Shown: piece after piece, positions 45,258 through 55,210 of the stretch
How the letters are laid out: every line of letters begins with the position of its first letter
Numbering within the stretch: the stretch's first letter is position 1
Assembly: GCF_001440405.1 (NCBI RefSeq)
Contig: NZ_LLXX01000176.1
Coordinates: 1-56,786, forward strand
Length of the DNA: 56,786 nt
Source: Bradyrhizobium valentinum
Lineage (GTDB): Bacteria; Pseudomonadota; Alphaproteobacteria; Rhizobiales; Xanthobacteraceae
Direction: 5' to 3'
Made by a program: the position numbers and the translations under genes
Notes under the pieces: generated by a model
Database searches by the model: none
What the model was told of the DNA's origin: nothing
Seen by the model: only the letters and a program-made list of their open reading frames with translations

Positions 45258-45911
45258 ATGATTTCCGAACCGGATGCCGCTGAGGAGGAAGCTGTCGTCG
45301 CCGAGGCCTCGCTCGATACCCGCCATGCTGCCAAAATGGCGAAGAAGAAGGCCGCCCGCGACCGGATGATGGCCACCAAGAGTGGAGAGAAGGGACTCAT
45401 CATCGTCCACACCGGCGCAGGCAAGGGAAAATCTTCCTCGGCCTTCGGCATGATCATGCGGTGCGTCGCGCATGGCTTTCCCTGCGCTGTCGTGCAATTC
45501 ATCAAGGGTGCGTGGGATACCGGCGAGCGCCGTCTCCTGACCGGACATTTTGGTGAACTGTGCCAGTTCCATGCGATGGGTGAAGGCTTTACCTGGGAAA
45601 CCCAGGACCGCTCCCGCGACGTCGCTGCCGCCCGCGCCGCATGGGAGAAGGCCAAACAGCTGATCGCCGATCACGCCTTGCGCATGGTCGTTCTCGACGA
45701 GATCAACATTGCGCTTCGCTACGACTATCTGGAGATCGGAGAAATCGTTGAATTTCTCAAGAATTCAAAGCCGCCGATGACGCACGTCGTCCTCACCGGG
45801 CGCAATGCCAAGCAGGAATTGATCGACGCCGCCGACCTCGTCACGGAGATGACGCTCGTGAAGCATCCCTTCCGATCCGGAATCAAGGCGCAGCCCGGCA
45901 TCGAGTTCTGA
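45258..45911 (+). CDS. cobO: Cob(I)yrinic acid a,c-diamide adenosyltransferase CobO
   Basis: A 217-residue CobA/BtuR/CobO-type ATP:corrinoid adenosyltransferase. It has the P-loop HTGAGKGKSSSAFG (51-64), VQFIKGAWDTGERRLL, VVLDEINIALRYDYL and the C-terminal KHPFRSGIKAQPGIEF. The start at 45258 is used; the frame is open far upstream through riboswitch DNA, which is not coding. It pairs with cobQ 24 bases downstream. Confidence 0.95.
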   Translation: MISEPDAAEEEAVVAEASLDTRHAAKMAKKKAARDRMMATKSGEKGLIIVHTGAGKGKSSSAFGMIMRCVAHGFPCAVVQFIKGAWDTGERRLLTGHFGELCQFHAMGEGFTWETQDRSRDVAAARAAWEKAKQLIADHALRMVVLDEINIALRYDYLEIGEIVEFLKNSKPPMTHVVLTGRNAKQELIDAADLVTEMTLVKHPFRSGIKAQPGIEF

Positions 45912-45935
45912 CGAAGCAAGCGAGAATCCGATTCC

Positions 45936-47384
45936 ATGGCGCGCGCATTGATGATCCAGGGAGCCGGCTCCGACGTCGGCAAGTCGCTCATCGTGGCCGC
46001 CCTTGCTCGCGCCGCGACCCGCCGCGGACATCGGGTACTTCCCTTCAAGCCGCAGAACATGTCAAACAACGCGGCCGTGACTATCGACGGCGGCGAGATC
46101 GGACGCGCACAGGCATTGCAGGCGCAAGCCGCAGGCGTCGAGCCGCACACGGACATGAATCCCGTCTTGCTGAAGCCGGAAACCGATATCGGCGCCCAGA
46201 TCATCGTGCAGGGGCGCCTCGTGGCGACGGTGCGCGCACGCGAATATGCCGCGATGAAACCCTCGTTGATGGCGCCGGTTCTCGAGAGTTTCGCCCGGCT
46301 GAAGGATCGCGCCGATCTAGTTCTGGTCGAGGGCGCCGGCAGCCCCGCCGAAGTCAATTTGCGGAGCGCTGATATCGCCAACATGGGCTTTGCCCGGAGG
46401 GCCGAGGTCCCGGTCGTGCTGATCGGCGACATTGACCGCGGCGGCGTCATTGCGCAGCTCGTCGGCATCAAGACCGTGCTCGATCCCGAGGATGCCGCCA
46501 TGATCCGCGGTTTTGTCATCAACAAATTTCGCGGTGATCCCTCCCTGTTTGACGATGGCTATCGGCTGATCGAAACCCGCACATCCTGGCGGGGTTTTGG
46601 GGTCCTGCCCTACTTCGCCCGCGCCAACGAGCTTCCGGCCGAAGATGCCCTGGGGCTTGCCGGTGCGCGCAAGGCGGCGCAATGCAAAATCGCCTTTCTC
46701 GCGCTTTCGCGGATCGCGAACTTTGACGACCTCGATCCGCTGAAGCTCGAACCCTGCGTCGATCTTGTGATGGTCGGGCCTGGAGAGGCGATCCCTGGCG
46801 ATGCAAAGCTCGTCATCGTTCCCGGCTCGAAGTCGACACGTGGCGACCTCGCCTTCCTGCGCGCCCAGGGCTGGGACATTGATCTACTTGCTCACCATCG
46901 TCGCGGCGGCCATGTGCTCGGACTCTGCGGCGGTTACCAGATGCTCGGGCGCAGTGTGCAGGATCCGGAAGGTATCGAGGGACCGGCGGGAGAAACGCCC
47001 GGCCTCGGACTCCTGGACGTAACGACGGTGATGACGCCACAAAAGACTCTTACGCGCGTCACGGCGGTTCACGCCGCGACGAACCGGCCGATCGAGGCCT
47101 ATGAGATTCACATCGGGCACACCGACGGGCCGGATCGAGCACGGCCATTTGCCTCATCTGATGGCGCACTGGAAGGCGCAGTTTCCAGCGACGGACGCGT
47201 GTACGGCAGCTATCTGCACGGCCTGTTTGCTTCCGATGGTTTCCGCGGCTCATTTCTCGCACGACTGGACATTCCGGCTACGGACCAGCAGTACCGCGCC
47301 AGAGTGGAGAGCGCACTCGACGCGCTAGCCGATCATGTCGACGCCCATCTCGACGTCGAAGGGCTGCTTGCGCTTGCGCGCTGA
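45936..47384 (+). CDS. cobQ: Cobyric acid synthase CobQ
   Basis: A 482-residue glutamine-dependent amidase adding amide groups at positions b, d, e and g of adenosylcobyrinic acid a,c-diamide. It has an N-terminal MIQGAGSDVGKSLIVAALAR nucleotide site, FKPQNMSNNAAVT, DIDRGGVIAQLVG, and a C-terminal amidotransferase domain with Cys in VLGLCGGYQMLG and His in YLHGLF. The length is typical. It converges on cobC with nine bases between the stops. Confidence 0.96.
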   Translation: MARALMIQGAGSDVGKSLIVAALARAATRRGHRVLPFKPQNMSNNAAVTIDGGEIGRAQALQAQAAGVEPHTDMNPVLLKPETDIGAQIIVQGRLVATVRAREYAAMKPSLMAPVLESFARLKDRADLVLVEGAGSPAEVNLRSADIANMGFARRAEVPVVLIGDIDRGGVIAQLVGIKTVLDPEDAAMIRGFVINKFRGDPSLFDDGYRLIETRTSWRGFGVLPYFARANELPAEDALGLAGARKAAQCKIAFLALSRIANFDDLDPLKLEPCVDLVMVGPGEAIPGDAKLVIVPGSKSTRGDLAFLRAQGWDIDLLAHHRRGGHVLGLCGGYQMLGRSVQDPEGIEGPAGETPGLGLLDVTTVMTPQKTLTRVTAVHAATNRPIEAYEIHIGHTDGPDRARPFASSDGALEGAVSSDGRVYGSYLHGLFASDGFRGSFLARLDIPATDQQYRARVESALDALADHVDAHLDVEGLLALAR

Positions 47385-47393
47385 GGTTGGTGA

Positions 47394-48359
47394 TCAACGC
47401 GAGAGCGCGGCAGCAAACCGCGCCCATTCGGTCTCGTTACCCGGCAATCCCAGCCGCAGCCATCCCGGTCTTTGCCCAAATACACGCGACCAGATCTGGC
47501 CCCGTGCGAGCCGCTCCTGCGCGGCACGCGCGTCGCCGGCCTCATAGAGCCGGAACAGCGGCGTGCCACCGACCAGTTGCCAGTCCTGCGATCGCACTTC
47601 GGCGTCCAGCCGGACGCCGTCGTGTGCCAGCCGCATGGAGGTCGCCTTCGTCCAATCGCGATCAAGCAAGGCGCGCCGTCCGATCGCAATCGCAGCAGCC
47701 GAAATCGGCCATGGGCCTGCCATCGCCGCCAGCGCCGCGACATCGGCCTCGCTGCCGAGCGCGAAGCCGAGCCGTAGTCCCGCAAGCCCGTAAAATTTTC
47801 CGAACGAGCGCAGGATCAACAGCCCCGGCCGTTTCGCCTCCGGTGCCAGCGACAGGTCGGGGACGGCATCGCCGAAGCTCTCGTCGACCACGAGTCGACC
47901 GACGCGCGGCAACAGCGCGAGCAGTTCGTTCGGATCATGGCGCTGGCCGTCTGGATTGTTGGGATTGACGACCACGGCGAGATCGGCACCCACCAACCCT
48001 TCGAGATCAAAAACCTCTGCCACGTCCCAGGCTGCGGCCGCAAGAACTGCTGCGTACTCGTTATAGGTGGGCGCAAGAATCCGCGCCCTGCCGCACGATG
48101 AAAGATTCGGCAACAATTGGATGGCCGCTTGTGCGCCACCAAGCGCCACGATTGGCGCCTTGGTGGCATAGGCCTGATGAGCAGCCTGATGGAGGGACTC
48201 GATGTCGGATCGGGAGGGCAGCGCGCTCCAATGCCTTGGCTCAATCTCGCTCACCGGATAGGGCTGCCGATTGATCCCGGTTGAGAGATCGATCCAGTCC
48301 TGCGCACGCCCGCCGAAGCGCTGAACGGCGAGATCGAGATTGCCACCATGCTCGAGCAT
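47394..48359 (-). CDS. cobC: CobC, L-threonine-O-3-phosphate decarboxylase-like aminotransferase
   Basis: A 321-residue fold-type I PLP enzyme that supplies aminopropanol phosphate (with CobD) for the nucleotide loop. Motifs: GGAQAAIQLLP, VVNPNNPDGQ (130-139), VVDESFGD (157-164), and the PLP lysine in LRSFGKFYGLAGLRLG (K188). The start at 48359 (MLEHGGNLD) is the usual CobC opening. It is separated from cobD by 11 bases. Confidence 0.93.
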   Translation of the reverse strand: MLEHGGNLDLAVQRFGGRAQDWIDLSTGINRQPYPVSEIEPRHWSALPSRSDIESLHQAAHQAYATKAPIVALGGAQAAIQLLPNLSSCGRARILAPTYNEYAAVLAAAAWDVAEVFDLEGLVGADLAVVVNPNNPDGQRHDPNELLALLPRVGRLVVDESFGDAVPDLSLAPEAKRPGLLILRSFGKFYGLAGLRLGFALGSEADVAALAAMAGPWPISAAAIAIGRRALLDRDWTKATSMRLAHDGVRLDAEVRSQDWQLVGGTPLFRLYEAGDARAAQERLARGQIWSRVFGQRPGWLRLGLPGNETEWARFAAALSR

Positions 48360-48370
48360 AGCCTTCTCCG

Positions 48371-49312
48371 TTATGCGAGAGCCATCATCGCAAGCGCGCC
48401 GGCCAACAGGACCATGGCGCGGACGTAGAGCTTCAGCCCTTGCCATATGTCAGCGGCAAGCGGATCGCGCGCGCCCTCGTTGAGCCAGGGTTCGTCGGCG
48501 GTACTTCCGTGATAGATGCGCGGCCCGCTGAGCCGCACGCCGAGCGCGCCGGCCATGGCTGCTTCCGGCCAGCCGGCATTGATCGAGCGGTGGCGGCTCG
48601 CATCCCTCACCATGCACGACATGGCATCCGAAGGCCGCCCGGCAACCAGCATGAACAGACAACCGGTGAGACGTGCAGGTATCAAATTTGCGAGATCGTC
48701 GATGCGCGCGGCAGCCCAACCGAAAGATCCGTGCCGCTCCGTGCGATGGCCGATCATGGAATCGAGCGTATTGATCGCCTTGTAGCCGATGATGCCCGGA
48801 AGCCCGAACAACGCCCCCCAGAACACCGGCGCGACGATGCCGTCGGAGGCGTTCTCGGCCAGACTCTCGATGGCCGCGCGCGCAATACCTGCCTCATCGA
48901 GAGCTGCGGGGTCGCGTCCCACGATGTGCGCGACCGCGGCACGTGCGGTTGCGATATCACCGGATTGCAGGGGATGCGCAACGGCGGCCACATAATCATA
49001 AAGCGAACGAAGTGCGACCAAGGGCCATACCAGGATTCCCAGCAGGACGATGCGGCTCCATTCAAAGGTGAGCGCGGCTTGAACTGACCATCCGATGCCG
49101 GCCGAAAGCCCAATCACGAAAAGCGCCACGGCTGCGCCAGCGATCCGCCTGACTCCAGGCGGATCGATGGGCCGGTTGAAGCTGATGTCGAGAATGTTGA
49201 CCAGCCTCCCGAGCCAGGTGACGGGATGACCAATGCGGGCGAACAGCGCGTTGGGCCAGCCCAACAGGGCGTCCACGGTCATCGCCACCGCCATCGCTCC
49301 CGCAAAGCCCAC
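48371..49312 (-). CDS. cobD: Adenosylcobinamide-phosphate synthase CobD (CbiB)
   Basis: A 313-residue membrane protein of the CbiB family attaching aminopropanol (phosphate) to cobyric acid. Motifs: DALLGWPNALFARIGHPVTW, ASDGIVAPVFWGALFGLPG, YKAINTLDSMIGHRTERHG, WAAARIDDLANLIPARLTG. Four to five hydrophobic segments. It starts the two-gene cobD-cobC unit, divergent from cobP. Confidence 0.95.
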   Translation of the reverse strand: MGFAGAMAVAMTVDALLGWPNALFARIGHPVTWLGRLVNILDISFNRPIDPPGVRRIAGAAVALFVIGLSAGIGWSVQAALTFEWSRIVLLGILVWPLVALRSLYDYVAAVAHPLQSGDIATARAAVAHIVGRDPAALDEAGIARAAIESLAENASDGIVAPVFWGALFGLPGIIGYKAINTLDSMIGHRTERHGSFGWAAARIDDLANLIPARLTGCLFMLVAGRPSDAMSCMVRDASRHRSINAGWPEAAMAGALGVRLSGPRIYHGSTADEPWLNEGARDPLAADIWQGLKLYVRAMVLLAGALAMMALA

Positions 49313-49444
49313 GCATCATCTCCCGTCGTGCCTGGCCCTGATGTCACAAGAATTCGGTATCAAGGCAAGCCCCATATCGCCTGATTTCACCCTTTGTCTT
49401 TGTCGAAAATTGGTGATTAGTGCTGGCCTTAAGCGGAGGACGTC

Positions 49445-49948
49445 ATGGCCATCATACTCATCACGGGCGGCACCCGATCCGGCAAAAGCCTACGCGCAGA
49501 AGTCCGCACCCGCGCTTTTCCGGAACAGCCCATCTATATCGCCACGGCAGAGGCGCTCGATGAGGAAATGGGCGAGCGAATAGCGAAGCATCGCGCGCGG
49601 CGAGGAAAGGACTGGATCGAGCGCGAGGTTCCGCTCGATCTCGTGCAGGCCTTGATCGAAACCGATGGCGGTGGCGCAAGGCTGGTCGATTGCCTCACGC
49701 TGTGGCTGTCGAACCTGCTCCACGCGGAACGCAACTGGTCGCATGAGGCTTCGCTGCTCGCTGACGCGCTTGCGCGCCAGCGCAGCCCGGTCATCATGGT
49801 CACGAACGAGGTCGGGCTCGGTATCGTGCCGGATAATGCGCTGGCGCGCGCATTTCGGGACGCGGCGGGTATCCTGAACCAGACGATTGCCTCCGTTGCG
49901 GACGAGGTCGAATTCGTCGTGGCAGGATTGCCGATGAAGCTGAAGTAA
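49445..49948 (+). CDS. cobP: Adenosylcobinamide kinase / guanylyltransferase CobP (CobU)
   Basis: A 167-residue bifunctional enzyme that phosphorylates adenosylcobinamide and adds GMP. P-loop ILITGGTRSGKSLRAE (residues 3-18), IYIATAEALDEEMGERIAKH (with the guanylyl-accepting His region HRARRGKDW), and VTNEVGLGIVPDNALARAFRD. A GCGGAGGA ribosome binding site precedes the ATG. It is the first gene of the cobP-cobV-bluB unit. Confidence 0.95.
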   Translation: MAIILITGGTRSGKSLRAEVRTRAFPEQPIYIATAEALDEEMGERIAKHRARRGKDWIEREVPLDLVQALIETDGGGARLVDCLTLWLSNLLHAERNWSHEASLLADALARQRSPVIMVTNEVGLGIVPDNALARAFRDAAGILNQTIASVADEVEFVVAGLPMKLK

Positions 49949-50022
49949 TGCCGCGCTTGGCGGAATTGCGACGCGTCGTCGGGTGAGCGCGAGCGAGTTG
50001 ACGGTTCGCGGGATGAAGAAAC

Positions 50023-50811
50023 ATGCATCATTTCGAGCTTCTCAGGGGCATCGTCACTGACCTGAGAATCGCCATTTCGCTCTCCACGCTTCTGCCTCTC
50101 GGGCCGGCGACGCCGGTCAGCGATGGCGATGTTGCCCGCGCGAGCTGGGCGTTGCCAGTGGCAGGATTGCTGGTTGGCTTTGCCGGTGCGGCGGTCTACT
50201 GGATCGCACGCGAGGTGGGCTTGACGCCAAGCCCTGCAGCCATGTTGGCGCTAGCGGCCACGGTTCTCGTCACCGGCGCGATGCACGAGGACGGCCTTGC
50301 CGATACCGCCGACGGGCTCGGCGGCGGCCGGACGCGCGAGCGGAAGCTCGAGATCATGCGCGACAGCCGGATCGGTACTTACGGCGCGTGCGCGCTTATC
50401 GCATCGCTCATCTTGCGATGGAGCGCGCTCGAAACGATCGCCGAGCCAATGTCGATCGCGGCCGCGCTTTCGGTTGCACATGCGGCGGCGCGCGCCGGCA
50501 TGCCCGCCTTCATGTGGCTGATTCCGCCGGCGCGATCGGATGGGCTTTCGGCCCGAGCCGGACGGCCGCCGGGGCGAAGCGCCGCCATTGCATTTGCTCT
50601 CGGGGCTCTTTGCCTCGTTTTCGGTTCCGGGCCGAGCAAGGCGTTGATCGGAGTGATTTTGCTCTCACTGGCCGGGTTGATACTGGCGTGGCTTGCCACG
50701 AGGCAGGTCGGCGGACAGACAGGTGATATATTGGGTGCGTTCGAACAGATTGGCGAGATCGTGGTTTTGCTGATGACAGCTGCCCTCCTTCACACGGAAC
50801 CAGGACCCTGA
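50023..50811 (+). CDS. cobV: Adenosylcobinamide-GDP ribazoletransferase CobV (CobS)
   Basis: A 262-residue polytopic membrane protein that joins adenosylcobinamide-GDP and alpha-ribazole. It has the metal-binding HEDGLADTADGLGGGRTRER motif, MRDSRIGTYGACALI and several Ala/Leu-rich transmembrane helices. The stop overlaps the bluB start by one base (TGATG). Confidence 0.95.
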   Translation: MHHFELLRGIVTDLRIAISLSTLLPLGPATPVSDGDVARASWALPVAGLLVGFAGAAVYWIAREVGLTPSPAAMLALAATVLVTGAMHEDGLADTADGLGGGRTRERKLEIMRDSRIGTYGACALIASLILRWSALETIAEPMSIAAALSVAHAAARAGMPAFMWLIPPARSDGLSARAGRPPGRSAAIAFALGALCLVFGSGPSKALIGVILLSLAGLILAWLATRQVGGQTGDILGAFEQIGEIVVLLMTAALLHTEPGP

Positions 50812-51443
50812 TGGTCGCTTTCGATGAAGCCTTTCGCCGGCAACTGCGCGAGCTCTTCGTGTGGCGCCGCGACGTGCGGCGCTTTCGTCCCGATCCTCTG
50901 CCGAGCGGCGCCATGGAGCGGCTGATTGAGATCGCCTGCCTTTCCCCGTCGGTCGGCCTGAGCCAGCCTTGGCGGTTTGTGATCGTCGAAGACAACGCAA
51001 GGCGCAGTGCCGTGGTCGAGGATTTCAGGGCCTGCAACGCCGATGCGTTGCATTCTTATTCAGGCGAACGCGCGGCGCGGTATGCGAGCCTCAAGCTCGC
51101 CGGTCTCGAAGAGGCCCCGGGTCACCTGGCCGTGTTCGCGGACAAGACGAACGATATGGGGCATCGCCTCGGGCGTGCAACCATGCCGGATGCGGTCGAA
51201 TACTCCGTCGCCGCCGCCATCTGCTGCATGTGGCTCTCCGCACGTGCAGACGGCATCGGACTTGGCTGGGTGTCGATCCTTAACCCGGCTCGCATCCACG
51301 AGGTTCTTGAAGTGCCGGAGTCCTGGAAGTTCATCGGCTATCTCTGCGTCGGCTATCCCCAGAAAGAGTTTGATCGACCCGAACTTGAGCGCGCCAACTG
51401 GGAATATCGGCGATCGGCGAAGGAATTTACCACTCGACGCTAG
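50811..51443 (+). CDS. bluB: BluB, 5,6-dimethylbenzimidazole synthase
   Basis: A 210-residue flavin-destructase of the nitroreductase fold that cuts reduced FMN with O2 to make dimethylbenzimidazole. Motifs: WRRDVRRFRPDPLPSGAMER, SPSVGLSQPWRFVIV, GDEARYASLKL-like RAARYASLKLAGLEEAPG, AICCMWLSARADGIGLGWVS, YLCVGYPQKEF. Its presence means the cell makes its own lower ligand and needs oxygen for it. Confidence 0.95.
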   Translation: MVAFDEAFRRQLRELFVWRRDVRRFRPDPLPSGAMERLIEIACLSPSVGLSQPWRFVIVEDNARRSAVVEDFRACNADALHSYSGERAARYASLKLAGLEEAPGHLAVFADKTNDMGHRLGRATMPDAVEYSVAAAICCMWLSARADGIGLGWVSILNPARIHEVLEVPESWKFIGYLCVGYPQKEFDRPELERANWEYRRSAKEFTTRR

Positions 51444-52213
<770 letters not shown>

Positions 52214-52247
52214 TAAAAAATGCCCGGCCCCCTTTCGGCGGCCGGGC
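52214..52247 (-). terminator. Rho-independent terminator, minus strand
   Basis: Minus strand GCCCGGCC-loop-GGCCGGGC (perfect 8-base GC stem, 52222-52247) is followed by ATTTTTTACT. It would stop minus-strand transcription arriving from above 52300, although no intact minus-strand gene is visible there. Confidence 0.7.
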
Positions 52248-52294
52248 GGAAGTCAGTCTGGGAGGAGCGACGCTGTTACACATCGCACCAGCTT
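52230..52294 (+). repeat. 65-bp dispersed repeat, copy B
   Basis: Second copy of the element at 27755-27820, about 93% identical by eye and in the same orientation. Its first 18 bases include one arm of the minus-strand terminator hairpin; copy A lacks the matching arm. Confidence 0.8.
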
Positions 52295-53189
52295 CCGTCG
52301 GCAGAGGGAGGGTGCCGACGGTTCATTTACGGCGAGGGCATTCGCCGTTAACTTTAGCCACGGCGATATCCGTTCCAAATGAAATCTGGCTTCGCTTCCT
52401 TCTGCTCTATTCAGGGAATTCGGCCCAACGCTGCGCGGGAAGTTCGACAACGGCGTTAGTTCTTCCCTCACGTAATCTTAGGACGGTCACCAAGATCATG
52501 CTTCTGAGATGGACCCACGGAAAAGAGGCTGTCCGTCAATGCTACACCCGCCGACTGATCGTCATCCACGACGGAAATGACGCCGAGTGTGTGCGGCCAT
52601 TTGCACCAGACTATGCGCTTTTTCTATGCAGCATTCCGTAAAATTGGTGAAATCGATTGTTTTGATGGGATGCATCTATACTGTTGATACATAAAGACAT
52701 GCGTTCAGCGGCCTTGATCTAAATCGCGTCGTTCGCGCCGGACGCTCTGATGACCCAGCGTAAGCTCTGGCCTCATAGCAATCTATTCTATCAAGACCTC
52801 GCGGTGGCCGACTTTTTTGCGCGGCCTCGGCCCTTTTCCCACCTGCAAGGCCCGCTGCGGGCTTGCGCTGCTTTTAAGGATCAGCCAGGGCACGCCGCGG
52901 AAATCTCACAATTGCGCGTTTAGGGCTTCAATCGCGAAAGACCGCTGAGGGGGCGCGTTGGCCGACGGCTGGTGCGAAGGTAATCATCGAGGCTTGCACG
53001 GACACGGCTCGCAAACGGCGAGGCACCCGGCTCATCATGGCCCATGATTGTTTGATGGCCGACAAAGTCTCACTCGGCAACGTGGTAATTGCGACACTAT
53101 TCTCAATCAAAGAATATCGCGCGGCCGTGCCCCGGGCCGACTAGACGCACATCATCGACAGCCTTCGAGCGGCACGTCATTTGCAAAGA
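52295..53189. other. No supportable gene; possible relics
   Basis: A plus-strand frame without start codon (about 52878-53143) reads AKVIIEACTDTARKRRGTRL and then IMAHDCLMADKVSLGNVVIA, which looks coding-like but is unrecognised. A 57-codon ORF (52750-52923) and a half-conserved FixK/FNR-like box TTGATCTAAATCGC (52714-52727) are also present. None is convincing as a functional gene. Confidence 0.35.
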
Positions 53190-53199
53190 TGATGTTGGG

Positions 53200-53297
53200 C
53201 GTGGACACGGACGTTCACCCGTGCCGATGCCCGCAACCTCCAGGTTGCAGCCCGACGCACCTCTTGCTTCCCCCTTGCAAAGTGCGTCGGGCTTTTT
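53200..53297 (+). ncRNA. Candidate small RNA ending in a strong terminator
   Basis: Three hairpins in a row: CACGG/CCGTG (53206-53223), GCAACC-TCCA-GGTTGC (53233-53248), and a perfect 11-base stem GCCCGACGCAC/GTGCGTCGGGC (53250-53292) followed by TTTTT. The loops are pyrimidine-rich (TCCA, CTTCCCCCTT). The layout is like rhizobial trans-acting sRNAs with anti-Shine-Dalgarno loops. No 5' end or promoter is proven and no protein gene ends just before it. Confidence 0.45.
53250..53297 (+). terminator. Rho-independent terminator
   Basis: Perfect 11-bp GC-rich inverted repeat (53250-53260 with 53282-53292), 21-base loop, followed by five T. Confidence 0.85.
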
Positions 53298-53808
53298 CGG
53301 TCGTCAAGTTTCCACGCATCTGCCTATCCTCCGCGTGAATGCAAATTGGAACGCCTATGAACTATACGCGCGCATTTTCGGAGACGCCGAACGCCATGTC
53401 GGCGCCAATCATCGGATGCATGGCGATGTTCTCGGCGACCAGCGGCGTTGCGGTCGCTGAGATTTAGTCCACTTCCTCCTGCGCCAGACGCAGCGGTAAC
53501 GTTCACGGTGAGCAGGAAGCAGGGCTTGCGCCAGAGCGTAGCGACGCTGAAAAGTGCAGTTCCCTACTCGCTGAAAGGAGTGATCACCTTCAATAGTTCT
53601 TTCGGTAGCGTCCAATCCGATTAGAAGTGCACGCTGCTCCGTATCCGGATTTTTGTATCCGGGATGCGACAATGCAGCAGACTGTCGGGGGAGCCATCGA
53701 AAAACATTCCCAAATTGATAGTTTCCCGGTGATTTAGAACACTACCAACGACAACCTTGACGATCAAGCCCATTGGCTTTGAATCGCTGATCTCGCCGGT
53801 CATACTCC
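53298..53808. other. No supportable gene
   Basis: Short ORFs on both strands without domains. A 60-codon minus-strand ORF ending at 53621 (MTGEISDSKPMGLIVKVVVG) has some coding character but no recognised family. Confidence 0.35.
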
Positions 53809-53822
53809 CTGACCCAGCGCAA
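53809..53822 (+). promoter_or_regulatory. Probable degenerate FixK2 box of second hemN
   Basis: CTGACCCAGCGCAA keeps the GCGCAA half-site and N spacing of a FixK2 box but has CTG for TTG at its 5' end. Its centre lies about 59 bases before the hemN ATG at 53875. Confidence 0.45.
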
Positions 53823-53874
53823 AGTCCAGTTGGCGCTAGGCTGTTATGTGGCTAGGAATGGGGGGAACTCGAAT

Positions 53875-55177
53875 ATGCGATCGGATTTGGCTGACATCTA
53901 CGGGCAAGACAAGCTCCCACGGTACACCAGCTATCCAACAGCCCCGCACTTCTCTTCTGCAATCGGCGAGAAGGTGTATCGGCATTGGCTCAGATCGGTT
54001 TCGGCCCACCGACCCGTCGCTCAATGTGCTGGTACTGCGGGATGCCATACATCGGTGGCCGAGCACGAGGAGCCGATCGCCGCGTTCGTCGCAGCTTTGC
54101 GTCGGGAGGCGCAACTAGTCGCGGACACGATAGAGAAAAGCCTGCCGGTCGCGCATCTGCACTTCGGCGGGGCACTCCGACCATCATGGCTCCGCAACTG
54201 CTCGTCGATCTCGCTTACGCCTTGCGTTGTATCTTTTTCGTGGTTCCGGATGCCGAGATTGCCGTTGAGGTCGATCCGCGAACTCTGACCAACAACCTGA
54301 CGCAGGCTTTAGAATACTGCGGGGTCACCCGCGCGAGCCTCGGAGTCCAGAGCTTCGACCCAAGAGTGCAGCGCACAATAAATAGATTGCAAAGCTTCGA
54401 GCAGACGGCAGCCGGGCAGGTGTGCGGGGGATCAACTTCGACCTTCTCTATGGTCTTCCTTTTCAGACGGTAAGCTCTTGTCTAGACAGCATTGCCAAGT
54501 GCGTCGAATTGCGCCCCGACCGGCTTTCGGTGTTCGGCTACGCGCACGTCCCCTCATTCAAGAAGCATCAGCGCAAGATCGCGGAGGAGAGCTTACCTGA
54601 CAGTGTCGAGCGACACGTTCAGTCCGAGACCATCGCAGGGGCCCCTCAGGACGCGGGTATGTGCGCATCGGGTTGGATCACTTCGCGCTCCCAGACGATG
54701 CGCTCGCGACGGCGCAGCGATGGCCGATTGCGGCGCAATTTCCAGGGCTACACCGATGACGGCGCTGACACACTCATCGGCCACGGGGCGAGCGCGATCG
54801 GTCGGATGCCACACGGCTTTGTCCAGAACGTAGTGGCCATCCGCGACTACCTGAACCGCATCGCGGAGAGCCGGCTAGCCACGGTGAAGGGTTATGCTTT
54901 CACCGAGGATGACCTTTTCCGCGCTGATATCATCGAGCGGATCATGTGCGATTTGACCGTTGACCTGGAGCAGATATCCCGCATCCATCGTCGGGATCCA
55001 CGGACAGCAGTCGTCGATCGCGCCCGAATCGACCGGCTTTTAGCCGACGGAGTCGCGACAATGTCTCAAGGTCGGCTAACCGTCAGCGAAGGATCGGAAT
55101 TCTTGGTGCGTAGCGTTGCCTCAGCGTTTGATGCTCACCTTTCGCGGTCAACAGGCGTGCACAGTCGCGCGGTTTAA
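53875..55177 (+). pseudogene. hemN: Second hemN copy, decayed
   Basis: Starts well with MRSDLADIYGQDKLPRYTSY (from 53875) but loses the catalytic region. The SLYVHIPF segment is deleted and the first cluster Cys is replaced (PTRRSMCWYCG in one frame), then one extra base returns the frame to GCHTSVAEHEEPIAAFVAAL. A further frameshift follows near 54165-54185 (HLHFGG / APQLLVDLAYALRC), another near 54420 before INFDLLYGLPFQTV, and the stretch around 54640-54715 (TIAGAPQDAGMCASGWITSR) is also out of frame with the family. The C-terminal domain to 55177 is readable. It is clearly non-functional and older than the copy at 11.9-13.25 kb. Confidence 0.85.
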
Positions 55178-55210
55178 AGACCGAGAGGCCCTTAGACCAT
55201 TTGTAGCTTG

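Noticed and set aside
52750..52923. 57-codon ORF (MTQRKLWPHSNLFYQ...) after a FixK-like half box
   Set aside because: No ribosome binding site, no known family, an imperfect terminator-like hairpin lies within it, and the box lacks its second half-site.
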